This document shows positions 42,662 to 53,400 of a stretch of 64,000 nt of DNA, one piece after another. Made by a program: the position numbers and the translations under genes. The number at the start of each line of letters is the position of its first letter. Position 1 is the stretch's first letter. The notes beneath the pieces are model-generated. The model was not told the origin of the DNA, searched no databases, and saw only the letters and a list, made by a program, of their open reading frames with translations. Source of the DNA: Saturnia japonica. Lineage: Eukaryota > Arthropoda > Insecta > Lepidoptera > Saturniidae. Where the stretch lies: the NCBI GenBank assembly GCA_033032175.1, contig CM065312.1, positions 7,874,001-7,938,000 of the forward strand. Reading direction: 5' to 3'.

Positions 42662-45189
42662 GGCGGGGAGCCGGCAAGAACCATGGCCGCCCCCGCGGAC
42701 ACCGACCGGTACCCGCGGATTACTCTCAGCGCCACGACACGCTGCGTAGCACGCAGTACGCGTCTGTTCGTGGCGCTGAGGGCATCCGCCCAGATCGGTG
42801 CCCCGTAGACGGCCATGCTCTTGACAACTCCCGCGAACAAACGGCGACAGCTCGCGCCCGGCCCCCCCGAATTCGGGAGAAGCCGGCCGAGAGCCGCCGC
42901 CGCTCCCACTATCCGCGGTTCGAGTCCCTTAAAGTGGGACTCGAACCGCCAACGACCGTCCAGGTTGAGGCCCAGATATTTCATCTGGGCCCCAACCCGG
43001 ACCCTAACGCCCTCCACATATATGTGGGCCCCAGGAGGCGGCCCACACCGAGGCCCATGAAAGAGCAGGGCCTCGGTCTTCTCGGCCGCCACCCTGAGGC
43101 CCAACGCCTTTATGCGCCCGACCACGAGGGCAGTGCCCTCTGTGGCCAGGCGCGCCACCTCTTCAAACGTCCCCCCCTGGGCCACGACTAGGGTGTCGTC
43201 CGCGTAGCACAGCACGCGAATCCCAGAAGGGAGCGCTACGCGGAGCACCCAGTCGTAGCCCATGTTCCACAGGAGCGGCCCCAACACCGACCCCTGTGGA
43301 ACACCGCACCCCACGTGCCGCCGAACCACACTGCCCCTCCCGTCTACGAAGGCGACCTGCCTCCCCTGGAGGTAGTCCCCCAACAGCCGCCGCAGGTACG
43401 AGGGCACTCCGAAAAACCGGAGCGCCTCCCGTATAACACCATGCGGCAGACTGTTGAAGGCGTTGGCGATGTCTATCGACACCGCCAACAACCTACCTCC
43501 ACCCGCAGTCGCCTCCGCAGACCACGCCTTCAGGGTGGAGAGGGCGTCCAGCGTCGAACGCCCTCTCCGGAATCCGAACTGCCGGTCCGAAAGTACCGGC
43601 CCAACTTCCGCCATGTGCTGGACGACACGAGATGCCAGAATACGCTCCAGCATCTTCCCCGTGTCGTCCAGCAGCACCAGGGGCCGGTACGAGGACGGGC
43701 AGTCCGGGGGGCGACCCTCCTTCCCCAGAAGGCAGAGTCGCCCCATCTTCCAGAGCTTCGGGAACCGTCCAACCGACAAACATCGGTTGAACAGCTCCCG
43801 AAGCTCTACCCCCATGTGGTTCAGCGCCACACCTAACACCCGGCCCGGGACTCCATCCGGGCCTGGCGCCCTCCGCTTGTTGCGGAGGCGCTCCACCACC
43901 GACCCCATCTCCTCCTCAGTGACGGGGGGGGGTGGTAACAGCTCCTCCGCAACAGCGCTCCCATCTAACATGAGAGGCGGGAGGAGCTCCGGAGGGTCGG
44001 GCATCAACGTGGCCACGACCCTCGCTAGGACCTCTGAGTCCAGGGACTCCGTTAACGGGGGCGCCTGCCCCCGGAACTTCTTCCGGGCTACCCGGTACGG
44101 GCGCCCCCACGGGTCCCTGTCCAGGGTCCTGAGGAGCTCCTCCCACTGCTCATCCTTTGCCCGGCTGATGGCCACCTGCAGGGACTTCCTAGCTTCCCTG
44201 TAGTGGCCAAGCAGCCGGGCCTCCTCCCCTTCTATGCGAATTTGCCGCCGGCGACAGCGTTGTAGCTGCCGCCGCGCCGCGGAGCAGGCCACCCGGAGAT
44301 TGGCAATCTCCGGGGTCCACCAATACACCGCCCGCCTGCCTTGCGAGCGGTTTTTGCTCCGCGGCATCGACGCGTCGCAGACCGCCGTAAGGGCCTTACG
44401 GAAACGGCCCGCGATCGCGTCGATATCTTCCTCACTAGGAGCCGGCGCGCGCCAGCTCTGGACGATGGCCGCCTCTTCAGCAACCTGCCGATTGAGGCGG
44501 CTCACCACCCATTGGGGGAAGTTAGCCCCCCCTGGAGCCCGGCGCGCCGGCACCTCTGAGGAGGTGGAGACCCCAAACCGGATATACCGGTGGTCTGACA
44601 GGGTCTCCACCTCCTCCAGCACCCTCCAATCTCGCACACGACTTGCGACAGACGGCGTGGCGAAGGAAACGTCCACCACGGACCCTCCGTTCTGTCGCAC
44701 GCACGTGTGCACCGCCCCTCGGTTGAGGAGGGACAGCCCAGCCTGGACTGCCCACTCCTCCACCACTGCCCCTCTCGGGTTCGTGGCCACCCCTCCCCAT
44801 GCCCGCGACTTGGCGTTAAGGTCGCCAAGCAGGACGATGGGGAGTGGCGACAGCCGCCCAACCACCGGCCCCAGGGAGTCGAGGAATGCCTCGAACTCCC
44901 TCAGGGGCCGGTTTGGGGAGAAGTACACTCCCACCACCCCGTATCCTCCCCAGGCGGCCGCCACGAACCCTGAGCCCCTCTCCTTGAAGGAGAGGGGGGA
45001 CCCCGTACTAAAAATAGCTACAGAGCCGTCAATGTCACCCGCCCAATAAGGTTGGGCGGGGACAGAGTACGGCTCCGCAGCCACCGCAATATCAATGTTC
45101 CACTCCGCCACTGATTGCACAAATAGATCTTGTGCAGTGGCGGAGTGGTTCAAATTACCCTGGAGGTAATTGATGCAGCTCCGGTCCAT
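42652..45189 (-). CDS. R1-clade ORF2: APE endonuclease and reverse transcriptase
   Basis: 845 codons open. Endonuclease (residues about 1-210): QGNLNHS at 10-16, EPY at 39-41, GDLNAKS at 122-128, SDH at 198-200, the residues used for target nicking. Reverse transcriptase (about 430-750): PGPDGVP at 442-448, YRPLVLLDD at 501-509, DIANAFNSLP at 573-582, PQGSVLGPLL at 631-640, catalytic YADD at 662-665, KYLGLNLD at 737-744. The start ATG overlaps the ORF1 stop as TAATG. SART1, an R1-clade telomere element, is known to translate its ORF2 by stop-restart at UAAUG; the same is inferred here. The C-terminal zinc domain is out of frame downstream, so the protein as it stands is truncated. Confidence 0.9.
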   Translation of the reverse strand: MDRSCINYLQGNLNHSATAQDLFVQSVAEWNIDIAVAAEPYSVPAQPYWAGDIDGSVAIFSTGSPLSFKERGSGFVAAAWGGYGVVGVYFSPNRPLREFEAFLDSLGPVVGRLSPLPIVLLGDLNAKSRAWGGVATNPRGAVVEEWAVQAGLSLLNRGAVHTCVRQNGGSVVDVSFATPSVASRVRDWRVLEEVETLSDHRYIRFGVSTSSEVPARRAPGGANFPQWVVSRLNRQVAEEAAIVQSWRAPAPSEEDIDAIAGRFRKALTAVCDASMPRSKNRSQGRRAVYWWTPEIANLRVACSAARRQLQRCRRRQIRIEGEEARLLGHYREARKSLQVAISRAKDEQWEELLRTLDRDPWGRPYRVARKKFRGQAPPLTESLDSEVLARVVATLMPDPPELLPPLMLDGSAVAEELLPPPPVTEEEMGSVVERLRNKRRAPGPDGVPGRVLGVALNHMGVELRELFNRCLSVGRFPKLWKMGRLCLLGKEGRPPDCPSSYRPLVLLDDTGKMLERILASRVVQHMAEVGPVLSDRQFGFRRGRSTLDALSTLKAWSAEATAGGGRLLAVSIDIANAFNSLPHGVIREALRFFGVPSYLRRLLGDYLQGRQVAFVDGRGSVVRRHVGCGVPQGSVLGPLLWNMGYDWVLRVALPSGIRVLCYADDTLVVAQGGTFEEVARLATEGTALVVGRIKALGLRVAAEKTEALLFHGPRCGPPPGAHIYVEGVRVRVGAQMKYLGLNLDGRWRFESHFKGLEPRIVGAAAALGRLLPNSGGPGASCRRLFAGVVKSMAVYGAPIWADALSATNRRVLRATQRVVALRVIRGYRSVSAGAAMVLAGSPPWS

Positions 45190-47337
45190 TAACGGGCTGA
45201 TCCAATCACCTCCAACCCGGGTCTACCCGCACCAATACCGGGAGGCCTCCTTTTGGTTGCGGGGGGCCTGCAGCTCGCCCCTCCCATGTAATGGTCCGCT
45301 GGTTTGCCAGCGGCGGCAGATACATCACAGTGCATCTTTACCGATGCACATTCTGCCGCCGCATGGCCAGACCCCCCACACCTATAACATAGGGCGCTCC
45401 TGTCGGCCATCGCCTCACAGAGTGGGCGAGTGTGGCCCAAACCCATGCATCTGAAGCACCGCAGGGGCTTCTCCGGCAATGGGCATATTCGGGCCACACT
45501 CCAGCCGACCAGGAGACGCCCTGCATCGGCCAACTTCTTCGCCTCAGCGGCTGGTAGCGACACAAACGCCGCTCCCCCTCCCCAGTTTTGCCGGATGGAA
45601 CCGACCTTAATCATGGCCGGCTCACATCCGGTCACACCAACTATTGCCGCCCTCAACTCATTTGCATCGACCGAGTCGTCGATTCCAACGACCCGAAGCT
45701 CCGCCCGTTTTATTGGCCTGGTAACCACAGCTACACCAGCCAATGCAGCTCGTAGCTGCGTCACCAGGCCATCCGCCTTCAGTTCACCATCGGGGCCATT
45801 AATTTCTATAATCTTGGCCCCCGTGGCCGTCGTGCGGAGCTTAGGGTCGCTGATTCCAAGCTCCCCCAGCTTAACATGCTCCCGCGCCTTCAGTACCGCT
45901 GCCGCGTACGTAACACCCCCGGCCACAGCCTCAGGCTGCAGTGTTATAACAACTGCAGCCGAGCGTGGCACGGAAGCCATCTTCGGCCCAGCCACCTTTT
46001 TAGGCGCGGGAGCTGCAGGCACGGTTTGTGCCTTCGTCTTTTTTTCCGCGCCTCCGAACCACTTCTGTCCATGCCTCCCCCCCTCCTCCAGAAGGAGCCT
46101 GGGAAGCCACCTGTGAGTTAGGCGCCCCCGGTAGAGCAGCCCACTCCACGCCGAGTGGGGCTGCAGGTGCCGACGGCGCAGCCACTCCCTCCGACCTAGC
46201 CCGAGACACGGACTGGGGCCTCTTCGCACCAGTCCCCCCCGCACTGGGACCCGTACGTCGAGCAGGTCCAGGTCCAACAGCAGGCCCCTCTTTCCTAGCC
46301 GGCTCAGGCCTATTGTCACCCGCTAGAGGCGGGCGCATGACCTTTTTGGGCAGGAGCCGCCCATCGACCTCCAAGCTGTCGAAGCGCGCATCAATCACGC
46401 TTCCGACAGTGGTGCGGATGGACAGCTCCAATCTGCCCACCGTTTCCTCCAGCATTTTCTCCCACCCCATGGGGGGCGCTTCTGCTTGGACCGGCCGCGG
46501 TGGCGGCGGTGGAGGAGGAGGCATGATCCTCCTCTCGCTTGCTTCCCTGCGCCACGCAAGCACTTCCTCCTTTAAGTCCTTCACCTGCTGGCGAAGGACT
46601 TTAGCCTCGCGGCCCAAGCGGGCCGTCTCTTCATTGGAGGTGCGCAGGAGCAGAACCTCCACCACCTCCTTCAATGAATTGGCTGCCTCCTTGAGGGACT
46701 TAATGCAAGTCCCTTTTAAGTTGCCTGAAATGCGACAAACTTCAAGGATGGCAGCCACTCCATCCTCCGTTCGGGTCCTCAGTGACCCAGCGTCAAGCAC
46801 GTCCGTGCTGCAGGACCCCTCCGCATCACTCTCACCCCCCACGAACATCACACCCTTTTTGGCCCAAATTGAGCGCTCCACGCTTTTGGAGCGCCCCAAT
46901 CCGCGAACCGACCCCCTTCTTGCGGTTCCGCGCTTTGGAGCCTGTACTCCATCTCGCTCTGCTTCCAACCCCGTCATGGGCGACCCCAACGGGCGTTTCC
47001 CCACCCTTCCAGACACCTCCGTCAGGTATTCGCCGCCGACCGTGAAGCGGCCGACGTTGCCCGGGACACACCACGCGGAGGTTCCTGACTCGTGCCCCCA
47101 AGTCGTCCCTCCTCCCTTAACTGGGCGTCCAGTGCTCTTAGAGCGGCCCGATCCACGAAGTACCCCTCTTTGGGATGTCGTTATCTTTGCGGCAACAACT
47201 GAGCTCTGGCCTGCGTTAAGCGGCTCGCCAGTCCGCTTCTTAACTCCCCCACTCACGCCCTCCCTATCAACATCACTTATCCTACTTAGCCTAACGTTTA
47301 AGATTTTTGGGTTAGAGTCATTCATTTTTTGTCCCAC
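45189..47337 (-). pseudogene. R1-clade ORF1 (gag-like, CCHC knuckles), one frameshift
   Basis: Starts MGQKMNDSNPKILNV at 47337. A first frame runs to 46000 and contains LEVCRISGNLKGTCIKSLK, the coiled-coil-like RQQVKDLKEEVLAW and many SVSRARS-type basic repeats. A second frame (46319-45189) continues it with an AEKKTKAQTV linker, a core domain, and two perfect knuckles, CFRCMGLGHTRPLC and CYRCGGSGHAAAEC (45458-45348). The frame change occurs at a run of seven A (T at 46039-46045), where loss of one base would keep the frame, so replication or sequencing slippage is the likely cause. ORF1 binds element RNA. It ends in TAA overlapping the ORF2 ATG. Confidence 0.85.
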
Positions 47338-47339
47338 GA

Positions 47340-47935
47340 GTATGGGGGAAAGAACGGTCCACCCAGGCGTACCCCCTGTACCTGAGTAAGCCCAGCGTAA
47401 TCCGTCAGAGAGTCGGCCGGTTCTCTGACGGGGGTCGCACTAGTGACTGATCAACCCATCAGCCATGCATCCTTTTGCGGTGCGCCGCCGCTTAGGATTG
47501 GGGTAATTTTTATAGAGGTTTTCTTCCTCGCGATTCGGGCGGTTAAGCCAAGACCCTCGGTCCCATACGAAGCCGTGAGACATGACCACGACACTTCGAT
47601 GGGATTACGAGAACGGCGGTTGTAAGTAAGGTAAAATACCCCACTTACTGTCTGACGGCAGTGCTAATGCACGTCAGGCCCCCCTACACTACGTCTGTTG
47701 GCTCCCTCTGATACTCAGAGGGATGCCAGACGAAGCCCCTCTCGTCAGGTATCAGCCGCAGACCGTGAAGCGTGAAGACCTACATAAGGCACGCCAACTG
47801 GTTTGTTGATTTATTGATATTGATATACCTATCTATTGTAAATTATCTGGAGTATACAGTTTTGCTAAGAGTGAATTCTTTCACATTGTTATCCCACACG
47901 TGGTGACCCCGACTGGATATGAACACGCAACCTTC
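47340..47935. other. GC-rich 5' region of the LINE and its flank
   Basis: 47340-47740 is GC-rich and probably the 5' UTR of copy 1. At 47745-47775 the string GTCAGGTATCAGCCGCAGAC resembles ORF1 at 47021-47045, so a piece of copy 2 or another copy may resume here. From 47800 the DNA is AT-rich again. Confidence 0.45.
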
Positions 47936-47939
47936 TGAT

Positions 47940-48478
47940 TTTTTTACAAACTTCAAACCAATTGTAATGAATGTAGGTAAAGAGATACATTGGACCATGA
48001 AGAAGGACATAGGCTACTTTATGTAAACTTGATGAAAGGAATGAAATAGGGGATAAAACTTGTTATGAAGAACCCATATTGTCTCAAATGAATGAGGTGA
48101 AAATTCAAATTTATGCTTTTCGTAAGAAATAAAAGGAATTTCACGTTTTTCAAATAACCTTCTCGCAAACTGGTACAACAAGAGTGATTTTAATTATTTT
48201 TTATGTTTTATTGGGAAGATTAATGTGTTGAATTCATATTGGCATATAATTACAATACCATACACACAATGTTAGTTTATCATCTATGATTTACTTTTTG
48301 GTTTATCGTGTTCTGAGATCAGTAGATGCATATGCAGTAATATAGCGGGATGGTAGGGATCACGACCACCATACATATAATGAAAAACCACATATTATTT
48401 TTTTTTGGTTTGTCGTGTTCCGAGATCGATCTGTGTATATTCAATAATACGCAGACGAAGTCGCGGGCACCAGCTAGT
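47940..48478 (-). repeat. Dispersed repeat ending GCGGGCACCAGCTAGT
   Basis: Carries GGACATAGGCTACTTTATGT and ends with CAATAATACGCAGACGAAGT followed by the GCGGGCACCAGCTAGT tail. Copies at 21420-21838 and (reverse orientation heads) 12099, 24075, 33705, 57583. Confidence 0.55.
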
Positions 48479-48479
48479 A

Positions 48480-50320
48480 ATGTATAATTATATTAGCATA
48501 AAAGAAGATTTAATGAATCCTAAATACTAATACACATGTTCAATCATTTGCCGCCGCACACTTATTTATTTTTATTTGTGGTTCGCTGTAGACTATTCTA
48601 CAACAGCAAGTACTCGGAGATCAACTTAAAGTTTCTAAAGTATAACAAAATCAAAGTAAAACATTTTGATGACATGTTACGGATAAACATTTTTTCTTGA
48701 ATATTCTAATTAAGAGTTAGTATTTTAATAAAAGTTGTTATGTTAAAGATTAGTAATCCAATTAATAAAAATTAAATGAAATTTCTATGTCCCTATTTTT
48801 CAAATCTCGAACCACTGTGCGGCGGCGAGCTAGTTGATCGGACTCCGTTTCTTCGCTCCGCATTAGTGGATTCAGAGCCTTATTGTATAGATTAAATATC
48901 TGCAGTAAAACAAGTCTTGATATTTATATATTATGAAAAACCCTAAAGCGCTGATGGCCCAGGGCTAGCTGATTCCAAAACGTAACAAATGGCTGGATTA
49001 TGAATCCTTTAATGAAGCTGGGACTTTGAAAAATCTTAGCTGGTGGTAGGATGTTCTCTTTAATTTGAAAATCTATGACAAAGTAACTATGAGTGTGTTC
49101 AAGTGTTGTACTTGACAATAGTACTGATAGGCATAATATAAAAGAGACAGTACATTTGTACCGTATAAGATGCAATACAATAATTTAAGAGAGACTCGAT
49201 GAAGATGAAGATCGAGTCACATGCTCCACTGCAAAAGCACCGTTTTTTTTTAATGCGAACGGTATTTACGCGACAGAGAGAGACAATATGAGGTTTTAAT
49301 TCACTTTATTTCCTAGTTTGCTTATATATTGATTTTAAATACGAACTTTTATAAAAACAGTGTAAAAGTTTCAGTTTTGTTGCTTACAATATTTCACGAA
49401 TAATATTCTGAAATTTTAATATAGGTACTTTATTCGGGTAAATATTTGAAATAAATTTTCATGATTTTATCTTAATAATTACCGATTTGTTTTGCTGTTT
49501 GTGTAACTGATTTAGAATTTTTACAAACATGGTACGTTATTACATTTGACTAATTATTATCATAATTTCTATAATACTCAAAAAGTAACGTCAGTAAAGT
49601 CGTTACTGTTTCAAAATTAATATAAAAAATAATTAATATAATAAATATAATAATATAAAACTTCCTATTACTTTATGACAATTACGACAAACATAATTTT
49701 AAATATAGGGCAATACTAATAATATAATACGCTCTACACGTTACTTTAATTGTACCGAGCTTTAAAAACTCATTTCATAATCGTCTTCTACTCAACACTA
49801 CTTTAGAGTCATTACTTGTTCTCTAGATTTATGATCATTTAATATAACATGGGAATGTGATCATAGTTTATCATAAGCGTTAATAAAAATGTTGCCTTTA
49901 CAAATTTTTTAAAAACGCAAGGATATTTAAAAAGTATGATGTAATTAATAATATAATTCATGACGTGAACATACAGAGGTTCGCTCATATTATTGATATT
50001 AGATCAATAACTAATAATTAGATTGAATTGAATTGATTGATTAAATGATTAGTTTGGTATTAGATTGATATTCCACCAGTCTTGACCATCTGTCCACCAT
50101 GTCGGTATAAGCCTAAATTAGGAGTCACCAATGTGAATACCTATTCCGTTCCTAGTAGACCAACTAAGAACATAAAATATATGTTTGTAATTTCTAGGAA
50201 TGTTTCAATACGAAAAAGTAAAATTTGTACAGAACCCAAATTTATAATTTGAATGCAATGTTTTGTAAAATACAATCGGTTATAAGTTTTTTGGAACAAC
50301 TTTTTACCTTAATTTATTTT
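48480..50320. other. AT-rich upstream region of gene B
   Basis: No exon recognised. A small GC-richer patch at 48820-48880 (TTCTTCGCTCCGCATTAGTG) and one at 49190-49260 are unassigned. Confidence 0.4.
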
Positions 50321-50321
50321 G

Positions 50322-50355
50322 TATATAACTAGAGTTATGCTCTATTTAATCATAG
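50322..50355 (+). promoter_or_regulatory. Gene B core promoter: TATA box and initiator
   Basis: TATATAA at 50322-50328 and an initiator-like TCATAG at 50350-50355; from the first T of the box to the A at 50352 is 30 bases, the standard distance. This start site leaves the ATG at 50360 only 8 bases downstream and the ATG at 50387 at 35 bases, which favours 50387 as the start codon. Confidence 0.55.
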
Positions 50356-50386
50356 TTATATGAGTATTTTGCAAAGAAGCGATACA

Positions 50387-50456
50387 ATGACATTTTACAA
50401 TAAACTACTACTGATTGTAGTATATACTGCATCTGTGTCCTGCCATTCTGCCTTTG
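50387..50456 (+). CDS. Gene B exon 1 (signal peptide)
   Basis: Encodes MTFYNKLLLIVVYTASVSCH and SAF, then one base of Val24 before donor GTAAGTG. An alternative in-frame ATG lies at 50360. Confidence 0.82.
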
Positions 50457-53400
50457 GTAAGTGTTAATCCCTACATTTTTATTTAAAATAATTCTTTTAT
50501 TACATTTTCCTTCATTCGTAAGTAAATATGTAGGTATAAGATGAAACTCAATACATCAAAATGAGTTCTTAGAGTTTCACCAAAGTTCTGTTCTTAAAAG
50601 CAAATTTATTGTACTGTTATTTATATAACTTATGTAGTATAAATTCACCATTACTTATTACTAAGCAAAGCGTTCTCTTCCATATTATGTTCTTTCTAAT
50701 ACAAAAAATTAAGTTTTAACCCCTTAAAACATAAACACAAAAATGTTAATTTTTACATATTAATTAATATTAACCACTCACAAATAATAGATAACATGAA
50801 AAATTAAAACTGATTCCTTGTTTTGTGTTTTGTTTTTTTTTTTTCTTTATTCTTCATACACGAATCTGTTAAATGAGCTTTATAAATAAGTTTCACGATA
50901 ATCTTAGAACACAGACTCTTAAAATCCTTCCTTCCTTATTATTGTCCTAATAAATTATGAGGCAGACGCATAGTTCTTAAAAATATCAAATTGAATTAAA
51001 AGGATATTTTAAAGTAAATTGAAGTAAATATTTAACGTTGGTAATTTTTTTTATTGTTTAGTGCATTTTTGTAATTAAAATATATTGGAGTCGGTTTTGT
51101 ATTTGTCAAAAAAAGTGCGTGCGTACAAAGTACATAAGTCAGAAGTGAAGCTTCTTTGGCAAATTATTTTTGAATCTCGTTTATATAATATTTATACTAA
51201 TCTAAAGCTTTAGATTTCCAAGTTTTAGAGAGAGGGTAAAATTAAGATATGTTAGGAATTTAATGAATTAACTGTCATTAAAATATTAAAAGTGTCGAAA
51301 ATTAATACAAGTTATAAATTTAATTTTAATTTATTTCATCGATATCTACATTATTTAATGCGATTTCTATTGGTATTGTTGTGACTAAAGCATTATGATA
51401 AGTAAAATATGCAATATAAATTCGTGTTTCAACATTATCTAAATATCTTGTAAAAATAGCATCTATTGTCGTTCCTGAATTTGTAGTTGGTGTTTGGATT
51501 ATTATTTAACTGTAGACTAAATATTACATTATATTTTTTTTTTTAATTAAAATTTATAAAAGAGATTTTATGATATATTTTTATTTTATATTTTATGAAT
51601 AATAGTATATTAAATTCTTAATTGACGAGTGGCAAATTAAAATGCCATATGTTATTTGTAAATATTAAAACTTCCTTACCTTCAAACGAATTAACATAAA
51701 AAATTGTATATTAACAAAAAAGATATGTAACAAATATATTACTTACTCTGAATAACTGCTTAGTATATGACGATTTGCAAAATTTATCACAAAATGTTTA
51801 TTTATAAATTTAACTCACTGTTTACACATTGTTTCTATGGCTACATGCTTCATGCTACGTTCGCTCTTTCTCACTCTCTCTCAATCGCTCTCTCCCTCGC
51901 TCTCTCACTCTCTCTCTCTCTCAAAACGTTTCACAATCTTCGTGACGCGTTTCATCAGTAAAAATTTTACCCTCATGCGCGCAAAGAAGTTTCACTTCAA
52001 AAAATTTTTTTTTTCTTTTTAGTGAATCGTGCATTCGGTATGTGACTGGTTTATTGAAAACGAATATGGGTAGATGTACTAAACGCGATGCATATAATGG
52101 CACGAAACCACCAGGCAGCGTAATTCCTAAAGACGTTAATAAATGTGGTGCTTTTCAGTAATCGATAAGAATTAGCGTAGACAACATCATATTAACATCA
52201 CCAGGGAGTGATGTTAAGATTTACGTCTCTGAAGGACTATCCAATTAAAGATATTGTCATAAAAAATAAAATAAATGACCGGCCTTAAGAAGCGATCAAC
52301 TGGAGGATAAAGAGCTACCGGAAGCCGTGTACGTGAAATTTGATGGCGAAACACTTGGTCTCTGACTAAAAGATAGAAAATGATGCAGTAAAGCTTTGAA
52401 GACTTAGTATTGTCAGATTTGGATGCCAACAAATTGATAAATCGGCTACAAGACAATAGATAGTTAACGGAAATAACGTGGCTATGAAAATAATAATAAT
52501 ACATGACTCGTATCGTATATACGAATATTAAAATTAAAATCACTTATAGGTAGAGTACATCTCATGTCAATTTCATTAAACCTAAACACGGTAAGGTTAC
52601 AATGTTTTATTACGGAGTTCCGGTACCTTTTTTATACAACAAAGGTGGCAAATAATCGTACATCCAGCCTAATGGTAAACCGATACCGTAGCCTATGACG
52701 TATGTAGCTATCACTAGCGTGACCTGGAACCCCCTGCCCTTAAAAACCCTAATCACCGCAGGATCACAATACTGGATTATGTGGCTACGATTTTCTGTAG
52801 GGCATTCCACTAGTTGAACTGTCCCAAGTGGAGAGAAATCTCTTGCCCTCTGTGCCCGACCACTCTCTATCTTGTCTTTATACCACGATGGGAGCAAACA
52901 AGCATGCGGTTCGCCTGATGGTGAGCGGTCACCGTAGCCTATGGACGCTTGAAACACCAGAAGGATCACATGCGCGTTGCCGACCCTTTATAAACCTTAT
53001 TTACCCTCTTTTTGAAGAACCTCATACTGTAGTCCCCAGGGAAACCTCCAAACAGAAAATCAGAGCTTGTTTCACAACCGCAACATTCGCGGAAGGAAAT
53101 TCCTCTAAAACCGGACTGTCCGTAACCATTTTGGTTCCAAAGTGTGAGGATGAACTCGCTGCCTATGGTACTCGTGTGAAGGTGTAAAGAAGCCGCTTGA
53201 ATCATACCGAATAATTCCTCGGAATACAACCCATTATACGGTAGAACACACACAAGAAAGCTTGGGAGGAACCTTCCACATTCGTGCTATTTGTTATTAA
53301 AGAGTTCCGTTGTGCCTTTGCAGTCCAAGTTAGTTCAAAACGTCCTTAGTTAGGTACCTACTCAGTCTTGGATTATCCTAAACTTACCAATATATCTATC

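Larger units (their letters stand above)
41772..47740 (-). mobile_element. R1-clade non-LTR retrotransposon, copy 1, nearly full length
   Basis: Minus-strand element of about 6 kb with GC-rich coding sequence that contrasts with the AT-rich surroundings. From 3' to 5' on the plus strand: poly-T (41770-41796, the poly-A tail), 3' UTR (41797-42088), ORF2 (42089-45189), ORF1 (45189-47337) and a GC-rich 5' region to about 47740. The IANAFNSLP block of the RT is typical of the R1 clade. Only two frameshifts were found, so the insertion is young. The exact 5' end and target duplication were not identified. Confidence 0.8.

Noticed and set aside
39312..47400. Many long plus-strand frames (for example 44234-45049, 46028-47389)
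   Set aside because: They are antisense shadows of the GC-rich R1-clade ORFs on the minus strand and lack motifs.
48478..48482. Helitron end (CTAGT after a GC-rich tail)
   Set aside because: The CTAGT end is suggestive, but no stable hairpin at the proper distance nor a TC start was found, so I left the class open.
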